This document shows, one piece after another, positions 52,922-63,173 of a stretch of DNA of 64,000 nt. Both the position numbers and the translations under genes were made by a program. Origin of the DNA: Pelagibaculum spongiae. Its GTDB lineage: Bacteria; Pseudomonadota; Gammaproteobacteria; Enterobacterales; Pelagibaculaceae. The stretch is taken from contig NZ_QDDL01000001.1 of assembly GCF_003097315.1 (NCBI RefSeq), positions 1,054,001-1,118,000 of the forward strand, read 5' to 3'. Under the pieces are notes generated by a model. It made no database searches, was not told the origin of the DNA, and saw only the letters and a list, made by a program, of their open reading frames with translations. How positions within the stretch are numbered: position 1 is the first letter of the stretch; the number at the start of each line of letters is the position of its first letter.

Positions 52922-53773
52922 ATGAAGGCAAACACTATGAGCAACACGCAGTCAGCTAAGCTGACAGACTTTTCTTTGGAAATGACATCTCGAGATATCG
53001 GCAGCATCCCCCAAGTCGCAGCTTCTATTTCAAATAATACCCAAGTGAAGATTGCCTACTTGGGTAATGAAACCATGAAACAGCGCCTTGATGCAATTGA
53101 GGCACTCAACAAGCACTCCCTTGAGCCGATGCCAATTATATCAGCGCGTCGAATCACTTCACCAGCTGAGCTGGAGTCATATCTTTCACAGGCCAAAAAG
53201 GTTGCTGCAATCGAAAGTCTGTTTCTTGTCGGCGGCGACCCTTCAGCACCACAAGGGCCATTTTCTGACTCATTAGAACTCATTCAAAGTCATTGCATCG
53301 AAAAATTTGCCATCAAAAATATTGGTATTGCTGGCTACCCGGTGGGCCACCCAAAGGTTCACAATGATATTTTATGGGCTTACCTCAAACAAAAACACAG
53401 TGAATTGGTTGCCAGAGGATTTTCTGTAGAAATTACTACTCAGTTATCTTTTGATGCTGAAGGCGTTATTAACTGGATCGAGCAGGTTCGACAAGCCAAT
53501 ATTGATGCCCCAATTCGTATTGGCGTACCCAGCCCAACAACCCTTACTGGGCTGATGAAGTTTGCTAAGCAATGTCGTGTCAGTACATCGCTAGGTTTGC
53601 TGTTGCAGTATGGTTGGAAGGTCAGTTCATTATTGGGAAATATCGGGCCAGAAAGCTTCCTTGAAATTATTCAGGAACGCTTACAACAGCTTGATTTAGG
53701 CGATGTCCGCTTACATATTTATCCTATCGGCAACCTGGTAAACGCTGTTAAGTGGGCGAATAAAAATCTTTAA
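52922..53773 (+). CDS. methylenetetrahydrofolate reductase-like protein
   Basis: A 283-residue TIM-barrel protein. FSLEMTSRD near 18-26 aligns with the SFEFFPPRT segment of MetF (same Glu), SLFLVGGDPSAPQG near 98-111 with the GD strand, and IGIAGYPVGHPKV near 132-144 with the AYPEVH motif. These suggest a folate/flavin barrel of the MTHFR superfamily, but identity to true MetF looks low. Known relatives act on one-carbon or methylated compounds. It is a single gene, not beside met genes. Starts at 52922 or the ATG at 52937 are both possible. Substrate unknown. Confidence 0.7.
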   Translation: MKANTMSNTQSAKLTDFSLEMTSRDIGSIPQVAASISNNTQVKIAYLGNETMKQRLDAIEALNKHSLEPMPIISARRITSPAELESYLSQAKKVAAIESLFLVGGDPSAPQGPFSDSLELIQSHCIEKFAIKNIGIAGYPVGHPKVHNDILWAYLKQKHSELVARGFSVEITTQLSFDAEGVINWIEQVRQANIDAPIRIGVPSPTTLTGLMKFAKQCRVSTSLGLLLQYGWKVSSLLGNIGPESFLEIIQERLQQLDLGDVRLHIYPIGNLVNAVKWANKNL

Positions 53774-53930
53774 GTTAAAGGTCGAAAAAACCAGCCCAAA
53801 TTTATCAACGCGCTATAAAGATGAAATTGAGCCATCCCTGCCACCCTTGGTGTGTGGATGCCTGCTTCCTTGTTCAGAATGAAGAAACAGGCTTTTGACT
53901 TCGATATCAAAAGCCATGCAGAACCGTTAC

Positions 53931-54015
53931 CGGGAGCGCAGGCAGCTTGCCTGCATAGCGCCAAAGGCACATAAATGCTTTCTCATGCAAATGCAGGCGG
54001 GCCGCCTGCGCTCCC
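53931..54015. repeat. BIME-like pair of inverted REP hairpins
   Basis: Left arm 53931-53956 (CGGGAGCGCAGGCAGC, then TTGCCTGCAT) and right arm 53991-54015 (ATGCAGGCGGGCC, then GCCTGCGCTCCC) are inverted copies. Each arm is itself a perfect hairpin: GCAGGCA/TGCCTGC and GCAGGCGG/CCGCCTGC. This is the structure of a bacterial interspersed mosaic element, the usual target of RAYT transposases such as the one at 45.5 kb. A further 9-base stem GGCTTTTGA/TCAAAAGCC lies just before it. Confidence 0.8.
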
Positions 54016-54195
54016 AGCATCAAACCGGTAATTTTAATTTTCTCACTGGAGAATAAACCTACTTTCCGGCAATATGTTTAACAAATAAACAAAAAAATGA
54101 GCCTGATTCGCATACACCTACCTTCATTTTATGCTTGAGCGCAGAATGTAGACTAAATGGAGTTAATCTCGAAGCTCGTTAGACAAGGATATTAA

Positions 54196-54690
54196 ATGAA
54201 AGAATTAATAGTAAGACCTGGCGATGTTGTTGTAACCAATTTTAGTATTTATCAACACTGGTCAATTGTTACGGATAAGCTTTGCTCGCTTGGAAACCCA
54301 ATACTTATCTCTGCAACCAAAAGAAATGGCACTGTACAAGAAGAGCCATGGCACATCGTTACTGACAACAAAAAAACATATGTTGCTGACATGCCTATGG
54401 ATATACCTATCTCACAGTTACTTGCGAACGCAAGATCCCAAATTGGAAAATGGGAATATTCAATAACATCTATGAACTGCGAACACTTTGTAAAATGGGC
54501 GTCAGGATTAGAGGTCTCATCAACACAAGTAGTAAAAGGTGTTAGCGCTACTGCTGCGGGCATTGCTGTTGCAGCTGCCGTATCTGAAAACCCCAGGCTA
54601 CTTAAATTATTAGGCATTGGTATCGCTATTGGTGGGCTTGCTGTTCTAGCATCAAGAGCCGTTGAAAAAAACAATACCGAAAATGCTTAA
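54196..54690 (+). CDS. LRAT-domain protein with C-terminal membrane segments
   Basis: A 164-residue protein. IYQHWSIV (H21) and MNCEHFVKWASG (C95, H97) match the His and catalytic Cys of LRAT/NlpC-P60-like hydrolases-acyltransferases. Residues 110-160 hold two hydrophobic segments (AAGIAVAAAVSENP and LLGIGIAIGGLAVLAS), so the enzyme is probably membrane-anchored by its C-terminus, as in eukaryotic LRAT proteins. The expected chemistry is acyl transfer or lipid hydrolysis through a Cys intermediate. AGACAAGGATATTAAATG gives a moderate ribosome site (AAGGAT). Lone gene in the accessory region; bacterial examples are few. Confidence 0.75.
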   Translation: MKELIVRPGDVVVTNFSIYQHWSIVTDKLCSLGNPILISATKRNGTVQEEPWHIVTDNKKTYVADMPMDIPISQLLANARSQIGKWEYSITSMNCEHFVKWASGLEVSSTQVVKGVSATAAGIAVAAAVSENPRLLKLLGIGIAIGGLAVLASRAVEKNNTENA

Positions 54691-54899
54691 ACAAGCCCTA
54701 TACGATTAATTCGGTACACTTCACGCCAAATGCATAACGCTTTGCTATGTGAACAAGCCCTCACCTTTCTTGGTGAGGATAACGGCGTTTAGCCTTACCT
54801 AGGGCACATTACATGCGAACCGTCTGCGTTCCCGACAGTCATTTACCGACGCCTCTCTAAACCAACTGTTATTAGCAGTGATTTGCATTTACGATAAAC

Positions 54900-54913
54900 C
54901 TGATCACAATCAA
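54900..54913. promoter_or_regulatory. FNR/DNR-type binding site upstream of nnrS
   Basis: CTGATCACAATCAA matches TTGAT-N4-ATCAA in nine of ten positions. It is centred about 76 bases before the ATG at 54983 and about 40 bases before a CATAAT -10-like element. CRP/FNR-family NO or oxygen sensors (DNR, NNR, FNR) regulate nnrS genes in other bacteria through this motif. Confidence 0.6.
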
Positions 54914-54982
54914 CTTGTCTATGTCATTATGACAGAACTCTTGCCATAATCCGCTCCAGCAGTCTCACCGGTCCCCAATGTT

Positions 54983-56176
54983 ATGATGCAAATTGATATT
55001 CAAGACAAAGCAATGAAGATCACGCCTATCTGGCGCTTGGCCTTTCGCCCCTTCTTTCTATTTGGCAGCCTGCTGGCTTTGGTCGCCATTCCACTTTGGT
55101 TAGCCAGTTTCTTTGGCATGCTGCAACTCAACCCAGTTGGCGGCACTCTTTTCTGGCACGGCCATGAAATGATTTTTGGTTTTGGTAGCGCGATTATTGT
55201 TGGTTTTTTGCTGACTGCGGTTCAAAACTGGACCGGCTTGATTGGCCTTCGCGGTGCGCCACTAGCCGCTCTATTTGCGTTGTGGCTGGCAGCTCGCCTT
55301 GCCATGCTTTTTACCGGTGACTTACCTTTGCTGGCCGTTGTTCTTAACTTTGCCTTCCCAGTAGCAGCCGCCAGCATTATGGCGGGCTATGTGATTAAAG
55401 TTCGCCAATGGCGCAACCTAATTTTCACTCCAATACTGTGCGGTTTAGGTTTTGTTAGTGCATTAAGCAGCTGGCTGGCAAGCAGCGGTGATTTTGTTTT
55501 AGCCATGGGTAGTTTGCACAGCGGCATGATTTTAGTGGTGCTAGTGATGAGTGTGATTGGTGGTCGAGTGATTCCATTTTTCACTTCTCGCTCCACCGAC
55601 TTTGAGCGCAACGACCTACCTGCTTGGACTGAAAAAGCAGCGATTGCCAGCTTGGCTGGTTTAGCTGCACTGTCGGTATTCGGTTTGGATAGTTACCCAC
55701 TAGCGACCGCTGCTTTAGCCGCTGCTAGCTTGGTATTTAACGGCTACCGCTTTCTAAGCTGGGGTGGCGCGCATAGTTTCAGGAACCCTTTGCTGTGGTC
55801 ATTACATCTAGCTTGGGCATTTATTCCATTAGGCTTGTTGTTGCTGGTGATCCACAGCTTCACCGCTAGCGTTTCTTTATCAATGGTGCTTCACAGCTTT
55901 GGCGTTGGTGGCATGGCCAGCCTGGTTTTAGCCATGCTAGCGCGGGTTACTTTGGGCCATACCGGCCGGCCATTAACCCCTCCAAAAGCAATGCCATGGG
56001 CTTTCGCATTAATTCTTTCTGCTGGCTTATGCCGTATTTTCGCCAGTTTATTACCAGCATTCTATCTGCCATTACTGTTAGTAACCGGCATATTGTGGAG
56101 CTTGGCGTTTATTATTTTCCTGAGTAATTACGGCAAGATGCTAGTGACTGCTCGTGCCGATGGCCGCGCTGGCTAA
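54983..56176 (+). CDS. nnrS: NnrS-family heme-copper membrane protein
   Basis: A 397-residue protein with about 12 membrane segments. Near the start PIWRLAFRPFFLFG and LFWHGHEMIFGFGSAII (His pair that can bind heme) are NnrS signatures; a second conserved block is GGRVIPFFTSR near 193. NnrS protects against nitrosative stress during nitrite respiration. An FNR/DNR-type box upstream supports NO- or oxygen-linked regulation. The start is uncertain: ATGs at 54983, 54986 and 55013 are all in frame and the last (MKITPIW) fits relatives well. Confidence 0.92.
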   Translation: MMQIDIQDKAMKITPIWRLAFRPFFLFGSLLALVAIPLWLASFFGMLQLNPVGGTLFWHGHEMIFGFGSAIIVGFLLTAVQNWTGLIGLRGAPLAALFALWLAARLAMLFTGDLPLLAVVLNFAFPVAAASIMAGYVIKVRQWRNLIFTPILCGLGFVSALSSWLASSGDFVLAMGSLHSGMILVVLVMSVIGGRVIPFFTSRSTDFERNDLPAWTEKAAIASLAGLAALSVFGLDSYPLATAALAAASLVFNGYRFLSWGGAHSFRNPLLWSLHLAWAFIPLGLLLLVIHSFTASVSLSMVLHSFGVGGMASLVLAMLARVTLGHTGRPLTPPKAMPWAFALILSAGLCRIFASLLPAFYLPLLLVTGILWSLAFIIFLSNYGKMLVTARADGRAG

Positions 56177-56287
56177 TTTTTAAATACCCTTGACCCGTCA
56201 ATAAAGTGCCCAGAAAAATAATCTGGGCACTTGCCGATTAACGTTTTTGATTGCATGCTTGATTCAAAAGTAACTATTGATCGAGTT

Positions 56288-57319
56288 ATGACTCAGCCGC
56301 TGAACACTACCCTTTCACCTGCAAAAAACAACAAACCGCTTTCTATCGTCACTATCGGTGGCGGCACAGGCCAGTTTGCTTTGTTATCGGCATTGCGTGA
56401 CCTTCCCAATATCAATATTTGCGCCATTGTTTCCATGGCCGACAGCGGCGGTAGCACCGGCAAACTACGTGATGAGTTGGGTATTTTGCCCCCGGGTGAT
56501 GTATTGAAATGTTTGTTAGCTTTATCTCCGCAACGGGAAATCATGCGAGATATGCTGCTTAAGCGTTTTTCTGCAGATGGGCGACTTCAGGGGCATAACG
56601 CCGGCAATATGTTGCTCACCATGTTGTCGCAATATGCAGGTGATTTTCCATCGGCGATTCAAGCGATGGCAGAAATGCTCAATGTAACCCAGAAGATTTT
56701 GCCGGTGAGTACCGACCGAGTGACACTGGTTGCAGATTTAGATAGTGGCCAGCGAATTTTTGGTGAAAGCGCAATTGATTTACCGCGCACCCGTACTTTA
56801 AGCAAAATTAGTAATATTTATTTAGTACCGCACCACGGTGATTCGGTAACCGCTTATCCGCCGGTACTTGAAGCTTTAAAAAATGCCGACGTAATTTTGC
56901 TTGGCCCCGGCGATTTATACACTTCGTTAATTCCAAACTTGCTGGTTCCAGAAGTAGCTCAAACCCTCAAAGATGTTTCGGCACCGCTGGTGTATTTGTG
57001 CAACATTATGACCAAACATAGTGAAACGCGCGGATTTTCTGCTGAAGATTTTTTATCGGCGGTCGAAAAAACCATCAAACGAAAAATCGATCATCTAGTA
57101 ATTAATAACCGAAAGCCTGAGCAAAAAACGCTAGAACACTATTTAGCCAACGAATCACAGCTGGTTTCTATTTCTGACCGCCAACAGCTAGAAAAGAAAT
57201 GCCAGATTTGGGATGTCGACCTACTCGATGACACTGCTGGGATTTTGCGCCACAGCACTGAAAAAATGTCATTTAATCTTGAAAAAGTAATCCGAAAACT
57301 TTCCCACAGCAGAAATTAA
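56288..57319 (+). CDS. YvcK/CofD-like protein (gluconeogenesis factor family)
   Basis: A 343-residue UPF0052 protein: SIVTIGGGTGQFALLSALRD near the start, ADSGGSTGKLRDELGILPPGD (quoted in part: GGSTGKLRDELG), then GHNAGNMLLTML and LLGPGDLYTSLIPNL. Relatives bind UDP-GlcNAc and influence cell wall and carbon use in Gram-positive bacteria; the CofD fold transfers phospholactate in F420 synthesis. The role in this group is not established. The frame is open to a TTG at 56231; the ATG at 56288 is chosen from alignment, without a good ribosome site. Confidence 0.88.
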   Translation: MTQPLNTTLSPAKNNKPLSIVTIGGGTGQFALLSALRDLPNINICAIVSMADSGGSTGKLRDELGILPPGDVLKCLLALSPQREIMRDMLLKRFSADGRLQGHNAGNMLLTMLSQYAGDFPSAIQAMAEMLNVTQKILPVSTDRVTLVADLDSGQRIFGESAIDLPRTRTLSKISNIYLVPHHGDSVTAYPPVLEALKNADVILLGPGDLYTSLIPNLLVPEVAQTLKDVSAPLVYLCNIMTKHSETRGFSAEDFLSAVEKTIKRKIDHLVINNRKPEQKTLEHYLANESQLVSISDRQQLEKKCQIWDVDLLDDTAGILRHSTEKMSFNLEKVIRKLSHSRN

Positions 57320-57447
57320 TTTGTTAAAAAAACACTCACTAAAACCAGTAGTGTTGCTACAAATAAAGGTACGAATGCGCCGGCCCAAGCAACAACTCGG
57401 TTTCTAGATGACATGCGCGGAAAAACATTACTTTTAGTTGTGTTCAT
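57316..57447 (-). CDS. possible single-helix membrane protein, 43 residues
   Basis: Minus-strand ATG at 57447; basic N-terminus (NTTKSNVFPRMSSRNR) and one strong hydrophobic segment (VVAWAGAFVPLFVATLLVLV), ending VFLTN. The stop codon overlaps the yvcK stop by three bases. Ribosome-binding site weak (CGGCGG at nine bases). Composition is that of a small inner-membrane protein, but no family was recognised. Confidence 0.4.
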   Translation of the reverse strand: MNTTKSNVFPRMSSRNRVVAWAGAFVPLFVATLLVLVSVFLTN

Positions 57448-57594
57448 ACAAAATAACCGCCGATTGATTACTCGCTTAGTGTAGGTAATAAAACCCCGGC
57501 ACTTGTCACGTTTCAGTTGGCGAAACTATACGGCTATCTATTGAGATATTATCAAAAAACATCTAGTCGGGTATTTTCTACCAGTCATTAAAAA

Positions 57595-57633
57595 TGCCGC
57601 ATTTTACGTTAGATAAAGTGCGGCATTTTTTTG
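57595..57633. terminator. terminator downstream of guaA
   Basis: AAAATGCCGCA/TGCGGCATTTT stem, 55 bases after the guaA stop, bidirectional; between guaA and the small 57316 gene. Confidence 0.85.
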
Positions 57634-57688
57634 TAGTCAAGTTAACCTATTTAGGTTTTCAACTTATTGCTGTTTTATTTTTAACTGC

Positions 57689-59272
57689 TTATTCCCACTC
57701 GATCGTCGCTGGCGGCTTGCCACTGATGTCGTAAGTCACTCGGGAAATTCCATCGATTTCATTAATAATTCGATTGGAACAAGTACCCAATAATTCATAG
57801 GGTAAATGTGCCCAGCGAGCGGTCATAAAGTCGATGGTTTCTACTGCACGTAATGCCACTACAAATTCATAACGGCGTGCATCGCCGGTTACTCCAACCG
57901 ATTTTACGGGCAGGAATACCGCAAATGCTTGGCTGGTTTTATGGTAATAACCTGAGCTGTGCAGCTCTTCCATAAAGATCGCATCGGCACGGCGCAAAAT
58001 ATCGGCATATTCTTTTTTCACTTCACCAAGAATTCGCACACCTAAACCTGGCCCTGGGAAAGGATGACGATAAACCATGTCATATGGCAGGCCTAATTCT
58101 AAGCCCAGCTTACGCACTTCATCTTTAAACAGCTCACGTAAAGGCTCAATTAAGCTAAGCGCCATGTCGTCTGGCAGGCCACCGACATTGTGATGCGACT
58201 TGATAACGTGTGCTTTGCCTGTTCCGGCACCGGCAGATTCGATCACATCTGGATAAATCGTGCCCTGCGCCAGCCATTTGGCATTGGTCAGCTTACCGGC
58301 TTCTTCATCGAAGATTTCAATAAACTCATGGCCAATAATTTTACGCTTGGCTTCTGGATCTGACTCGCCTTTTAGTTTGCTTAAAAAGCGATCTTCAGCA
58401 TCAACTCGAATCACTTTTACACCCATATTCTGGGCGAACATCGCCATGACTTGATCGCCTTCATGCAGACGTAACAAGCCATTATCGACAAATACACAAG
58501 TCAGCTGATCGCCAATCGCTTTATGTAACAGCGCGGCAACCACTGAGGAATCGACACCACCCGACAAACCAAGAATGACTTCGTCCTTGCCGACTTGGGC
58601 GCGAACGTTTTCAATCGCATTATCGATAATGCTGGCCGAAGTCCACAGGGCTTCACAACCGCAAATCTCTAAGGCAAAGCGACGAAGTAAATGCTCACCT
58701 TGATGGGTATGGGTGACTTCTGGGTGGAACTGAATGCCATAGAAATGCTTTTCTTTGTTCGCGATGCCAGCAATTGGACAAGATTCTGTGCTGGCCATCA
58801 GAACGAAGTCCTGCGGCATTTCGGTGACTTTATCACCATGACTCATCCAGACGTCTAGCAGGCCATGGCCTTGATCATTCACATGGTCTTGAATATCGCG
58901 CAGTAATTCAGAATGGCCACGGGCACGAATCTGGGCATAGCCAAATTCTTTATCAACCGATGTTGCTACCTTGCCGCCCAGCTGCATTGCCATGGTTTGC
59001 ATGCCGTAGCAAATACCCAGCACCGGCACGCCGATTTCAAACACCAGCTCAGGCGCACGAGGAGAGTTTTCTTCGATGGTCGATTCTGGGCCACCAGAAA
59101 GAATAATACCTGCCGGATTAAAATCACGAATACGCTGGGGGTCGATATCCCAAGGTAACAATTCGCAATAAATACCGATTTCACGGATGCGACGGGCAAT
59201 CAACTGAGTGTACTGGGAGCCAAAATCCAGAATCAGAATCGGCTTATCATGAATATTTCGCGACTGAGTCAC
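57689..59272 (-). CDS. guaA: GMP synthase (glutamine-hydrolysing)
   Basis: A 527-residue enzyme. Class I glutamine amidotransferase domain (about 1-205) with the nucleophile in [12 protein letters not shown] and the His-Glu in HPEV; ATP pyrophosphatase with [10 protein letters not shown] (about 233); C-terminal dimerisation domain ends in PPATIEWE. It makes GMP from XMP. Transcribed after guaB with 108 bases between them. Confidence 0.97.
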   Translation of the reverse strand: MTQSRNIHDKPILILDFGSQYTQLIARRIREIGIYCELLPWDIDPQRIRDFNPAGIILSGGPESTIEENSPRAPELVFEIGVPVLGICYGMQTMAMQLGGKVATSVDKEFGYAQIRARGHSELLRDIQDHVNDQGHGLLDVWMSHGDKVTEMPQDFVLMASTESCPIAGIANKEKHFYGIQFHPEVTHTHQGEHLLRRFALEICGCEALWTSASIIDNAIENVRAQVGKDEVILGLSGGVDSSVVAALLHKAIGDQLTCVFVDNGLLRLHEGDQVMAMFAQNMGVKVIRVDAEDRFLSKLKGESDPEAKRKIIGHEFIEIFDEEAGKLTNAKWLAQGTIYPDVIESAGAGTGKAHVIKSHHNVGGLPDDMALSLIEPLRELFKDEVRKLGLELGLPYDMVYRHPFPGPGLGVRILGEVKKEYADILRRADAIFMEELHSSGYYHKTSQAFAVFLPVKSVGVTGDARRYEFVVALRAVETIDFMTARWAHLPYELLGTCSNRIINEIDGISRVTYDISGKPPATIEWE

Positions 59273-59335
59273 AGGTTACTCCTCAAAGCTCTGGCAGATA
59301 AAAATTAGCCAGAGCGACTACCAAGATAAGTAAAG

Positions 59336-59356
59336 GGCCAGATAACACTGGCCCAT
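59336..59356 (-). terminator. hairpin between guaB and guaA
   Basis: GGGCCAG/CTGGCCC stem with six-base loop, between guaB and guaA on the transcribed strand; followed by TTTAC, a weak T-run. It may attenuate rather than stop read-through. Confidence 0.4.
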
Positions 59357-59380
59357 TTTTTATTTTCGGAATTAAGCGGC

Positions 59381-60925
<1,545 letters not shown>

Positions 60926-60934
60926 TTAAAGCTG

Positions 60935-62323
60935 GTGATATCTGAAAATTCTTCCCTCAGCGGTGCTGGGCGAGACAAGTCTCAACCGCTCAGCGTTAGC
61001 GGTTTAAACCAGTCTGCACGCTATTTATTGGAATCTACTTTCCCTTCCATCTGGTTAGAAGCCGAGCTTTCTGGTTATCGTCCACATGGGTCAGGCCACT
61101 GGTATTTCACCCTCAAAGACAAAAAAGCCAACATTAGCTGCGCGATGTTCCGCCGGGAGAATTCACGGATTGGTTTTGAGCCGCAAGATGGCATGCAATT
61201 GCTGGTGCGTGGGCGAATTAGCCTTTACGAACCCCGCGGTAACTATCAGCTAATCATCGACCATATGGAGCAAGCGGGTAACGGTGCCCTTAAACGTGAA
61301 TTTGAGTTACTTAAACAGCGTTTATGGCATGAAGGGCTGTTTGATCCAGCGAGTAAAAAAGCCTTCCCCGAATCACCGAAAAAAATTGGTGTGATCACCT
61401 CGCCCACCGGCGCAGCAATCACCGATATTTTAACCGTTTTAAAACGGCGCAACCCAGCCATTGAAGTGATTATTTACCCCGCTGCGGTGCAAGGGGCTGA
61501 AGCGGCACCTCGATTGATTCAGGCACTGCAAACGGCTAACCGGCGGCAAGAGTGTGACTTGCTGATTATCGGCCGAGGTGGTGGCTCTCTGGAAGACTTA
61601 CAAGCATTTAACGACGAAGCACTCGCCCGGGCAATTGCTGCCAGCGAATTACCGATTATCAGCGCAGTCGGTCATGAGATAGATACTTCGATCTCAGATT
61701 TCGTTGCCGACGCCCAAGCAGCGACACCTTCAGCAGCGGCAGAATTAGTCAGCCCGGATCACGGTGGTGAACAAATCTGGCTGGCACAGCAAAGGCGAAA
61801 GCTGATTCAACTGATTCAACAGCGGATTCGTGCCAACCAACAAAACCTGACGCATTTGTCTTCTCGGTTGCGTCACCCCGGCCAGCAGTTGCAACAAAAA
61901 ATGCAGCAGCTGGATCAGTTAACTTTTCGTTTGAATACTTTTATCGAAAAGAATTTACAGGATCGAGCTAAAAAATTAACTCAATTGCAACATCGATTAA
62001 CCAGCCATTCGCCAGAAAAACAAATTGCTGCTAAAGCGAGCCAGCTGGAACAATTAAATTTGAAAATGAATTTTGCTATTGAACAAAAAATGCAGCAAAA
62101 GAAAAACCAATTAGCTCGATTAGCCGAGGGGTTAAACAGCTACAGTCCGTTATCTACACTGAGTCGCGGTTATGCCTTAGTCACCAATGAAAAGCAGCAA
62201 GTGATTAAATCTTCTGAGCAATTAACCAGCGGACAAATCATTAACATTCAACTGGCCCAAGGCAGTGCATCGGCACAGATCACAAGTAAAGCAACGCAGC
62301 AACTGGAAGCCGCAAATGATTAA
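60935..62323 (+). CDS. xseA: exodeoxyribonuclease VII large subunit
   Basis: A 462-residue protein: N-terminal OB-fold (ARYLLESTFPSIWLEAELSG, HWYFTLKDKKANISCAMFRR), catalytic domain with IGVITSPTGAAITDIL, RGGGSLEDLQAFNDEALA and AVGHEIDTSISDFVADAQA, then a long coiled coil (290-400) rich in Gln. It degrades single-stranded DNA with XseB. The start is GTG at 60935 (no earlier ATG). The following M23 gene overlaps the end by 8 bases. Confidence 0.96.
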   Translation: MISENSSLSGAGRDKSQPLSVSGLNQSARYLLESTFPSIWLEAELSGYRPHGSGHWYFTLKDKKANISCAMFRRENSRIGFEPQDGMQLLVRGRISLYEPRGNYQLIIDHMEQAGNGALKREFELLKQRLWHEGLFDPASKKAFPESPKKIGVITSPTGAAITDILTVLKRRNPAIEVIIYPAAVQGAEAAPRLIQALQTANRRQECDLLIIGRGGGSLEDLQAFNDEALARAIAASELPIISAVGHEIDTSISDFVADAQAATPSAAAELVSPDHGGEQIWLAQQRRKLIQLIQQRIRANQQNLTHLSSRLRHPGQQLQQKMQQLDQLTFRLNTFIEKNLQDRAKKLTQLQHRLTSHSPEKQIAAKASQLEQLNLKMNFAIEQKMQQKKNQLARLAEGLNSYSPLSTLSRGYALVTNEKQQVIKSSEQLTSGQIINIQLAQGSASAQITSKATQQLEAAND

Positions 62324-63170
62324 ATCATTAAAAAAACTTCAAACTACTTTGGTATCGGCCGTTATTTTCGGCTCTGCTTTAACAGTATTTTCCAATAGCG
62401 CACATGCCCTGCCCAATGCATCAGCAATCCCCGGTGGTGTGGCAATTATTGAAGTGCCAGCAGACACAGAACAAGCTTGGTTTAGAAACAAGCCATTATT
62501 TATCACCCGCGAAAATGGCAAAACTGTTGCGCTAGTTGGCATTCCTTTATCTCAGCAACCGGGCAACGCCGAATTAACGATTACCAGTAAAAGCAGCGGC
62601 CAGAAAATCACTCAAGCCTTTTCAATTAATGACTATGCGTATAAAGAGCAGAGAATAAAATTAACTGGCAAGAAAAAGAAATATGTCTCGCCTTCCAAAG
62701 AACAACTGGCCAGATTCAAGCGAGAGAAAAAATTATCTCGACAGGCATTTGCCAGCTTTAGCAGTCAGATTCCAGACACTAATTTTGATTTACCGGTTAC
62801 TGCACCGGTTTCTAGCCCCTTTGGCTTAAAGCGCTTTTTTAACGATCAACCCAGAAAACCACACAGCGGATTAGACCTCGCTGCGCCCAAAGGCACTGCC
62901 ATCAAAGCGCCATCTGCTGGCACCGTAGTATTGACAGGTGATTTTTTCTTCAACGGAAAAAGCGTTTATATCGACCACGGCCAAGGCTTAGTTACCATGT
63001 ATTGCCATATGAGCGAAATTGGGGTTAAAAAAGGCCAGGTAATTGCTCGGGGAGAGGCACTTGGAAAGGTTGGCGCAACCGGCAGAGTAACCGGGCCACA
63101 TTTACATTGGACAGTGGGATTAAATGGTTATTCTGTTTCGCCAGAATTATTTTTAAAACAAGCCAATTAA
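62316..63170 (+). CDS. M23-family metallopeptidase, exported
   Basis: A 284-residue protein with a signal peptide (TTLVSAVIFGSALTVFSNSA, then HA) and a C-terminal LytM domain: HSGLDLAAPKG (His, Asp), YCHM and GRVTGPHLHWTV (His-x-His). All zinc ligands are present, so it is probably an active endopeptidase on peptidoglycan in the periplasm. Residues 30-150 are a beta-rich N-terminal region. The ATG at 62316, overlapping xseA by 8 bases, gives the best signal peptide; the frame is open further upstream. xseA followed by an M23 gene is seen in related bacteria. Confidence 0.93.
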   Translation: MIKSLKKLQTTLVSAVIFGSALTVFSNSAHALPNASAIPGGVAIIEVPADTEQAWFRNKPLFITRENGKTVALVGIPLSQQPGNAELTITSKSSGQKITQAFSINDYAYKEQRIKLTGKKKKYVSPSKEQLARFKREKKLSRQAFASFSSQIPDTNFDLPVTAPVSSPFGLKRFFNDQPRKPHSGLDLAAPKGTAIKAPSAGTVVLTGDFFFNGKSVYIDHGQGLVTMYCHMSEIGVKKGQVIARGEALGKVGATGRVTGPHLHWTVGLNGYSVSPELFLKQAN

Positions 63171-63173
63171 TCG

